Part shown: piece by piece, positions 58,948-64,000 of the stretch
How the letters are laid out: each line of letters starts with the position of its first letter
Numbering within the stretch: position 1 is the first letter of the stretch
Assembly: GCF_023715745.1 (NCBI RefSeq)
Contig: NZ_JAMBOV010000004.1
Location: 1-64,000 of the forward strand
Direction of reading: 5' to 3'
Length of the DNA: 64,000 nucleotides
From: Microbacterium oleivorans
GTDB lineage: Bacteria > Actinomycetota > Actinomycetes > Actinomycetales > Microbacteriaceae
The notes under the pieces: model-generated
Told to the model about the DNA's origin: nothing
The model's input: only the letters and a program-made list of their open reading frames with translations
The model's database searches: none
Position numbers and translations under genes: made by a program

Positions 58948-60897
58948 ATGGCAGCCGACACGCGACCGGAACGACGGGCATGGTCCCGCGAGGACTGGGT
59001 CGCGTACGCCGACCGGCTGCTGGATGCCGCGCAGAGACACGCGTCGGCGGGTGGAGGTCGCATCCACTTCCCGGGTGCCGAAGGCGGCTACGGCCACGAC
59101 ATCGACGGCCTCGAGGGGTTCGCCCGCACGCTGCTGCTCGCCGGCTTCCGGATCGCGGGTGCGCGGGGTGAGGGCGTCGACGAGCTGCTCGATTTCGTGA
59201 GGAGGGGTGTCGCCGCCGGCGTCGATCCGGAGGCGCCCGACCGCTGGGTGCGCCCCGACGAGCACGGGCAGGCGAAGGTCGAAGCGGCATCCATCGCGCT
59301 CGTCCTGGACCTCACCCGGCCCTGGGTGTGGGACACGCTCGGCGCCGTCACGCAGCAGCGGGCGATCGCCTGGTTCGCGTCGGTCGTGGGCGACGACGGC
59401 TACCCCCGCAACAACTGGGTGTGGTTCCGGATCGTCGTGCAGACCTTCTTGCGATCGGTGGGTGGACCGTGGTCACCGGACGACATCGCGGCCGATCTCG
59501 CTTGCCACGACTCCTTCGTCCGCGAGGACGGCTGGCTCTCCGACGGCGACGACCGCTCGTACGACCACTACGTCGGGTGGGCGCTGCACACCTACCCGAT
59601 CCTGTGGTCGCGGATGTCGGGGGCCGCGGACCTCGCCGCCGGCAGGACGGCCGGCGACATCGCCCGCCTCGACCGCTTCCTCGACGATGCGCTCGCTCTC
59701 GTCGGTGCCGACGGCTCGCCGCTCATCCAGGGGCGCAGCCTCATCTACCGCTTCGCGGCGGCCGCCGTCTTCTGGGTCGGGGTCATCGCGGAGGTGCCTT
59801 CCCACACGCCCGGCAGGCTGCGGCACGCCGCTGAGACCGTCGTCCGCCACTTCGCCGACCGAGGCGTCCCTGGTGCAGACGGCGTGCTGACGATGGGCTG
59901 GCACGGCCCGTGGCGCACGATGGCGCAGTCCTACTCGGGGCCCGGTTCGCCGTACTGGGCGGTCAAGGGGCTCATGGGTCTGATGCTGCCCGCCGACCAT
60001 CCGGTGTGGACCGCCGATCCGCGGCCGCTGCCCGTCGCGGCGAGCGACGTCCTCCGTGCGATGGCGTCGCCGGGGTGGGTCGTCTCTGCCACCCGCGATG
60101 ACGGGATCGTCCGCGTCGTCAACCACGGCACCGACCACGCACAGCCGGGCACCGTGTCGACCGACTCGCCGCTGTACACCCGCATCGGATACTCGACAGC
60201 GACCGCCCCGCTGCTCGACGTCCGGGCGTGGGCGGCGCCGCTCGAGCAGTCGGTCGTGCTGCGGGCACCCGACGGGCGGGTCACGCACCGCGCCGGGATG
60301 CTCCTGCGGGGCGTCCGGGTCGACGGCGTTCCGGGCGAGGAGGTGGGCGTGGCCTCGGCGGTCTGGGAGGCCCACTGGATCACGGCCGACTTCGCGACCC
60401 GCAATCACGGTCCGGGATTCGCGGGCACCGCCCGCCGTGCCGGGCGTCTGCGGGTGGACTCGCTCGTGCGGCGCGGCCTCGAGGTCCGCCTCGTCCGCGT
60501 CGAGGAACTCGCCGCGGGCGTCGCCCCGGAGGACGTACGCCTGCGCGTCGGCGGCTGGGCCGTGGCCGGTGACGACCCCGCGGCGCGGATCGGTGCGGCC
60601 GAGGCCGTCGCCGTCGCCGGTGCGCTGCGCAGCGGCATCCGCTCGCTCTCAGGAGGCACAGCGGAGGTGGTGACGCGGGCGGATGCCGGGCCGCTCGGCG
60701 CGCGCAGCGCGGTGCCCGTCGTCGACCTCGACGTGGCCGTCGGAGAGGTGGCGGCCGTCGTGGTGGACCTCCGGGGCGCGGGCCTGCCCGTCCGAACCGG
60801 GGTGTCCCTCCGATGCGTCGACGACGCGGTGGACGTCGTCTGGCCGGACGGCACCCGCACGCGGACGTCGCTCGCGCCCCCCGCAGGGGACTCATAG
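58948..60897 (+). CDS. DUF2264 family protein
   Basis: 649 aa, no signal peptide. The N-terminal half is helical and toroid-like (YGHDIDGLEGFARTLLLAG; GDDGYPRNNWVWFRIVVQTF; DDRSYDHYVGWALHTYPIL), the C-terminal half beta-rich. This matches DUF2264 by eye; these proteins occur in glycan loci and may be lyases or unsaturated glycosidases. Starts 13 bases after the glycerate kinase stop and ends the operon. Confidence 0.78.
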   Translation: MAADTRPERRAWSREDWVAYADRLLDAAQRHASAGGGRIHFPGAEGGYGHDIDGLEGFARTLLLAGFRIAGARGEGVDELLDFVRRGVAAGVDPEAPDRWVRPDEHGQAKVEAASIALVLDLTRPWVWDTLGAVTQQRAIAWFASVVGDDGYPRNNWVWFRIVVQTFLRSVGGPWSPDDIAADLACHDSFVREDGWLSDGDDRSYDHYVGWALHTYPILWSRMSGAADLAAGRTAGDIARLDRFLDDALALVGADGSPLIQGRSLIYRFAAAAVFWVGVIAEVPSHTPGRLRHAAETVVRHFADRGVPGADGVLTMGWHGPWRTMAQSYSGPGSPYWAVKGLMGLMLPADHPVWTADPRPLPVAASDVLRAMASPGWVVSATRDDGIVRVVNHGTDHAQPGTVSTDSPLYTRIGYSTATAPLLDVRAWAAPLEQSVVLRAPDGRVTHRAGMLLRGVRVDGVPGEEVGVASAVWEAHWITADFATRNHGPGFAGTARRAGRLRVDSLVRRGLEVRLVRVEELAAGVAPEDVRLRVGGWAVAGDDPAARIGAAEAVAVAGALRSGIRSLSGGTAEVVTRADAGPLGARSAVPVVDLDVAVGEVAAVVVDLRGAGLPVRTGVSLRCVDDAVDVVWPDGTRTRTSLAPPAGDS

Positions 60898-61065
60898 CAT
60901 TCGTCCAGCTTCGTCACAACCCCGGGATATCGGGACGCACCCCTCTCTACAGTCGGCGACGACGCTTCGAGCGCAATCCGTTCGGGGCGTCGCACCGAAT
61001 GTCATGCAGCACCACTTGTCTGCAGGGCCCGCGGCATCCGCCGCATCACACGGAGGGACAATCCC
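60898..61065. promoter_or_regulatory. Intergenic region with promoter for the membrane protein pair
   Basis: 168 bp. CTACAGT (60949-60955) is a fair -10 and would give a leader of about 110 bases; no good -35 found. GGAGGGAC (about 61052) is the ribosome site of the 61066 gene. No operator-like palindrome of the sugar type is present. Confidence 0.4.
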
Positions 61066-61476
61066 ATGACCAGCTCACCCAACCGCCTCGTCGCCGTCAT
61101 CTTCGGCGCCGTCTACATCCTCGTCGGGCTGCTCGGCTTCGCCGTCACGGGTGGCGTGGACTTCCTCGCCACCGATGGCGAGCTGCTGCTCGGCATCTTC
61201 ATGGTCAACCCGCTGCACAACGTGGCGCACCTCCTCATCGGTGCAGCGCTGCTCATCGGCGGTCTGTCGAACGTCCGCGCCGCGAAGGGCGTCAACATCG
61301 TCGTCGGTGCCGCGTACCTGCTGCTCGGTGTCGTCGGCTTCTTCCTCGTGGGGACCGCCGCGAACATCCTGGCGCTGAACACGGCCGACCACTTCCTGCA
61401 CCTGGCCAGCGCTCTCGTCCTGCTCGGCGTCGGCATCGCCGCCGACAAGCAGGTCTCGGCTCGCGCGGCCGTCTGA
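61066..61476 (+). CDS. DUF4383 family membrane protein
   Basis: 136 aa, four membrane helices. The pattern NRLVAVIFGAVYILVGLLGF followed by NPLHNVAHLLIGAALLIGG and DHFLHLASALVLLGVGI is typical of DUF4383. GGAGGGAC precedes the ATG. The stop overlaps the next start (TGATG). Function unknown; often stress-related in actinobacteria, and apparently unrelated to the sugar genes. Confidence 0.88.
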   Translation: MTSSPNRLVAVIFGAVYILVGLLGFAVTGGVDFLATDGELLLGIFMVNPLHNVAHLLIGAALLIGGLSNVRAAKGVNIVVGAAYLLLGVVGFFLVGTAANILALNTADHFLHLASALVLLGVGIAADKQVSARAAV

Positions 61477-62018
61477 TGTCGCCGTCCGTCCTGGTCCGTT
61501 CCTGGCCCGCGCTCGCCGCGTGGGGCGCGGGACTGCTTCACCTCGGACTGGGTGCGGGCGCGATCGTGAAGGGCGCCGATGCTGCAGACCGCGGCATCGG
61601 CGTCCTTCTCGCCAGCATCGGGGCCGGCACCGTCGCGTGGGGCGTCGTCGCGCTCCTGCGCGGGCGCGTGGTCGCTCCGCGCGCAGGAGTCGGAGTCTCG
61701 CTCGCGGGTCTCGTCGCGGTGACCGTGCTGCTGGTGGTCGGTCCGCCGCAGACCAGCATCTATCCCGTCGTCGTCTCCGCGGGGCTGGGCCTCGCGGTCG
61801 GCGTCGTGTCAGCGGTCACGCTCCGGCGGGCAGAGCGTTCGCGCTCGTCGCGCGCGGCCGCTCGCACCGCCGCCCGCACGAGCGTCGGCGGCCTGATCGT
61901 TGGGGCGTTCCTGCTGGCAGGCCTGGTGACCCCGGCACTCGCCGCGACACCCATCGGCAGCGATGCGCCCGGCGCCGAGGTCAACGAGGTCTTCATGCCC
62001 GGACACGGCGGGCACTGA
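61476..62018 (+). CDS. Membrane protein of unknown function, coupled to DUF4383
   Basis: 180 aa. About five membrane helices with Ala/Gly/Leu-rich segments (WGAGLLHLGLGAGAIVKGAD; VVALLRGRVV; VSLAGLVAVTVLLVV), a basic loop RRAERSRSSRAAARTAART, and a final helix followed by a short outside tail that ends NEVFMPGHGGH, which has His residues that might bind metal. Starts one base inside the upstream stop. No family recognised. Confidence 0.75.
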   Translation: MSPSVLVRSWPALAAWGAGLLHLGLGAGAIVKGADAADRGIGVLLASIGAGTVAWGVVALLRGRVVAPRAGVGVSLAGLVAVTVLLVVGPPQTSIYPVVVSAGLGLAVGVVSAVTLRRAERSRSSRAAARTAARTSVGGLIVGAFLLAGLVTPALAATPIGSDAPGAEVNEVFMPGHGGH

Positions 62019-62035
62019 CGCCAGCCCTGGCGTCA
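62016..62035. terminator. Hairpin overlapping the stop of the 61476-62018 gene
   Basis: TGACGCCAG (62016-62024) pairs perfectly with CTGGCGTCA (62027-62035), leaving a 2-nt centre. It begins with the TGA stop codon itself. No T-run follows. Confidence 0.55.
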
Positions 62036-62126
62036 GCGGATGCAACGGATCCGCCGCGACTCGCCGGTACCCGAGCGGATGCCGCGGCGTGTCATCCGGC
62101 ATCCATTGCATCGAGTGGCACCCGCC
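62030..62126. repeat. REP-like palindromic repeat, copy 1 (97 bp)
   Basis: Copy 1 of a 97-bp repeat whose second copy is at 62161-62257. Each copy is an imperfect palindrome: GATGCAACGGAT near the left end (62039-62050) is answered by ATCCATTGCATC (62101-62112), with an inner GC-rich stem and CTCG/CGAG pair. Between the copies a separate 8-bp hairpin (62131-62138 with 62142-62149) is present. Confidence 0.8.
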
Positions 62127-62160
62127 ACCCGGGCGGCGGCACGCCGCCCCGCATCCCCCC

Positions 62161-62257
62161 GCGTCAGCGGCTGCAACGGATCCGCCGCGACACGCCGGTA
62201 CCCGAGCGGATGCCGCGGCGTGCCGCCCGGCATGTATTGCATCGCGTGACACCCGCC
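62161..62257. repeat. REP-like palindromic repeat, copy 2 (97 bp)
   Basis: Same length and orientation as copy 1, differing at about ten positions. Together they fill most of the 300-bp interval (62019-62318) between the membrane protein gene and the convergent araA gene. No ORF in this interval looks coding. Confidence 0.8.
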
Positions 62258-62275
62258 CCGTCCCGAACACGACGA

Positions 62276-62305
62276 CGCCCCGACATCCTCGAGGATGCCG
62301 GGGCG
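62276..62305. terminator. Terminator of the arabinose operon
   Basis: A 30-nt near-perfect palindrome (62276-62290 against 62291-62305, one G-T mismatch) begins 14 bases past the araA stop. It is GC-rich with a CTCGAG centre; on the rightward strand a short T-run follows at 62317. Confidence 0.65.
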
Positions 62306-62318
62306 TTCCGTGCGCGTT

Positions 62319-63821
62319 TTACAGTCCGCGCGCGAGGCGGTAGTACGCCTGGTTCCAGCGGAGCTCCTTCTGGAACCCGCGCACGGTCGTGTCCTCGTCG
62401 ATGACGAGCAGCTCGGTACCGGCGATCTCCGCGAAGTCGCGGAAGACCTCGATGCCGACGGCGGTCGTCATGACGGTGTGGTGCGCGGCGCCGGCCGCGA
62501 GCCAGCAGGATGCCGAGGTCGCGAAGTCGGGCGACGGCTTCCACACGGCGCGGCCGACCGGCAGCTTCGGCAGATCCGGGGCGTCGACGTTCTCGACGAC
62601 GTTCGCGACGAGGCGGAACCGGTCGCGCATGTCGCTCATCGCGACCACGAGGGCGGGACCCGCGTCCGCCGTGAAGACCAGGCGCACGGGGTCGGCCTTG
62701 CCGCCGATGCCGAGCTCGTGCACCTCGAGGCGCGGCTTCGACGTCGTGAGCGACGGCGAGACCTCCAGCATGTGCGCGCCGAGGATCCGCTCGTTGCCGG
62801 GCACGAGGTCGTAGGTGTAGTCCTCCATGAGGCTCGCGCCGCCGGGCAGGCCGGAACCCATGACGTTCGCGACGCGCACGAGGATCGCGGTCTTCCAGTC
62901 GCCCTCGGCGCCGAAGCCGTAGCCCTCGGCCATCAGGCGCTGCACGGCGAGGCCGGGCAGCTGCGTCAGTGCGCCCAGGTCCTCGAACGACGTCGTGAAC
63001 GCTCCGAAGCCCCCCGCCTCGAGGAATGAGCGCAGCCCGATCTCGATCGCGGCGCCGTCGCGCAGCGACTGGTGCCGCTCGGCTCCCGGCAGCAGCTCGT
63101 CGGCGACGTCGTACGAGGCGACGTACTCCTCGACGAGGGCGTCGATCTGGGCCTCGGACGCCTGGGCCACGGCATCCGCCAGCTCGTTCACGCCCCACGT
63201 GTTGACCTGCACGCCGAACTGCAGCTCGGCCTCGGTCTTGTCGCCCTCGGTGACGGCGACGTAGCGCATGTTGTCACCGAAGCGGGCGAGCTTGAGGGTC
63301 TTGACGGCCTGCCAGCCCGCGGCGGCGCGCTCCCAGTCCTCGATCTGCTGCACGACGACGGGGTTCGAGACGTGCCCGACGACCGTCTTGCGCGGCACGC
63401 CGAGGCGCGTCTGGATGTACCCGAACTCGCGGTCGCCGTGCGCGGCCTGGTTGAGGTTCATGAAGTCGAAATCGATGTCGTTCCACGGCAGCTCGACGTT
63501 CGCCTGCGTGTGCAGGTGCAGCAGCGGCTTGCGCAGCGCGTCGAGGCCCGAGATCCACATCTTCGCGGGGCTGAAGGTGTGCATCCACGCGATGACGCCG
63601 ATGACCGAGTCGTCGGCGTTCGCGTCGAGGGCGAGCCGCTTGATCGACTCCGAGTCCTTGAGGACCGGCTTCCACTCGACCTTCACCGGCAGACCGGCGA
63701 GTCCCTCGGCGACGGCCTGCGACTGCTCCGCGACCTGGCGCAGCGTCTCCTCGCCGTAGAGGTTCTGGCTGCCGGTGACGAACCAGACGGTGTACTGCTC
63801 GAGGCTGGTGGAGAGGGTCAT
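62319..63821 (-). CDS. araA: L-arabinose isomerase
   Basis: 500 aa, the normal length. Converts L-arabinose to L-ribulose. Metal-binding Glu/His residues are in [33 protein letters not shown] and [11 protein letters not shown], and the N-terminus [18 protein letters not shown] is typical. The ATG at 63821 overlaps the stop of the upstream gene (ATGA), so it is the last gene of an arabinose operon running leftward from beyond the window. It would use arabinose released by the GH43-like and other glycosidases. Confidence 0.96.
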   Translation of the reverse strand: MTLSTSLEQYTVWFVTGSQNLYGEETLRQVAEQSQAVAEGLAGLPVKVEWKPVLKDSESIKRLALDANADDSVIGVIAWMHTFSPAKMWISGLDALRKPLLHLHTQANVELPWNDIDFDFMNLNQAAHGDREFGYIQTRLGVPRKTVVGHVSNPVVVQQIEDWERAAAGWQAVKTLKLARFGDNMRYVAVTEGDKTEAELQFGVQVNTWGVNELADAVAQASEAQIDALVEEYVASYDVADELLPGAERHQSLRDGAAIEIGLRSFLEAGGFGAFTTSFEDLGALTQLPGLAVQRLMAEGYGFGAEGDWKTAILVRVANVMGSGLPGGASLMEDYTYDLVPGNERILGAHMLEVSPSLTTSKPRLEVHELGIGGKADPVRLVFTADAGPALVVAMSDMRDRFRLVANVVENVDAPDLPKLPVGRAVWKPSPDFATSASCWLAAGAAHHTVMTTAVGIEVFRDFAEIAGTELLVIDEDTTVRGFQKELRWNQAYYRLARGL

Positions 63822-64000
63822 GCTGTTCCTTCGTTCGATGAGCGGATGCCGCGCAGCGGCAGTGCGGTGACGGCGGCGGCCTCGGCGGCGAGACCGGCGC
63901 GGTAGCGGGTGAGGTACTCGGCGAATCCGGCGACGTCCGCCGGATCCGGGTCGGCGGTGACGGATGCCGCCCCGGCGAACACGTGGTCGTCCAGATAGGT
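63818..64000 (-). CDS. C-terminal part of an arabinose-operon gene, possibly ribulokinase
   Basis: Only the last 60 codons are in the window; the rest lies beyond base 64000. The end reads [20 protein letters not shown] and then [14 protein letters not shown]. Its stop overlaps the araA start. In arabinose operons the gene before araA is usually araD or araB. The C-terminus lacks the ending expected of AraD and fits the final helix of an FGGY-type kinase slightly better, but this is a guess. Confidence 0.35.
   Translation of the reverse strand, partial: TYLDDHVFAGAASVTADPDPADVAGFAEYLTRYRAGLAAEAAAVTALPLRGIRSSNEGTA

Overview
The window is high-GC DNA with almost no free space, short TANNNT-type promoter hexamers, and an unusually frequent GGATGCC/GGCATCC word in both coding strands. 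Gene content and protein sequences suggest an actinobacterium of the Microbacteriaceae, most likely Microbacterium. This is judged by eye without any database search. No rRNA, tRNA, CRISPR array, phage or intact insertion sequence was seen.

Most of the window is a set of carbohydrate-utilisation islands. From left to right: (1) 114-1647, a MarR regulator divergent from a quinone-oxidoreductase-like enzyme. (2) 1675-10330, a DUF5107/TPR protein, a cellulase-like glycosidase, an AraC regulator and a sugar ABC importer. (3) 10526-15220, a two-component module with a TetR regulator, bracketed by a truncated and an intact copy of a small membrane-protein gene and by direct repeats. (4) 15383-19625, a GH35 beta-galactosidase, a membrane protein and a serine hydrolase. 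(5) 18666-25332, a tightly overlapping sugar-acid operon: oxidoreductase, SDR, KDG-dehydratase-like, enolase-family dehydratase and semialdehyde dehydrogenase, with its LacI regulator and an M24-like protein. (6) 27754-29865, a frameshifted DUF222/HNH gene and a methyltransferase. (7) 29889-37420, a GDSL esterase, an alpha/beta esterase, a split sugar ABC importer and a Gfo/Idh-DUF6807 fusion. (8) 37499-38367, a paired FluC fluoride channel. (9) 38448-45268, an exporter-type ABC protein, a GH43-like glycosidase, a third sugar importer and a YesL-like protein. (10) 45270-60897, a fourth sugar importer with a GH38 alpha-mannosidase and a heparinase-like protein, facing an operon of Gfo/Idh, DUF993, a TIM-barrel isomerase, LacI, glycerate kinase and DUF2264. 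(11) 61066-62018, two small membrane proteins. (12) 62319-64000, L-arabinose isomerase preceded by a partial gene.

The sugar islands look co-regulated. At least eleven LacI-type operator-like palindromes (core AAACGTTT or AAGCGCTT) sit at their promoters, and two LacI proteins are encoded. All four importers are CUT1 type (binding protein plus two permeases) and lack their own ATPase. They probably share one encoded elsewhere, as MsiK does in other actinobacteria. The enzymes together suggest uptake and debranching of acetylated plant polysaccharide or glycan fragments (arabinose, galactose, mannose, uronate), followed by intracellular oxidation.

The most unusual items are: a palindromic element present twice with conserved ends and a variable 54-nt centre of fixed length; a duplicated 97-bp REP-like repeat; the direct-repeat-flanked TCS/TetR module with matching 16-bp palindromic operators; a 39-codon ORF tightly placed before a sugar-binding-protein gene; and the DUF993 operon, which may encode an uncharacterised sugar pathway.
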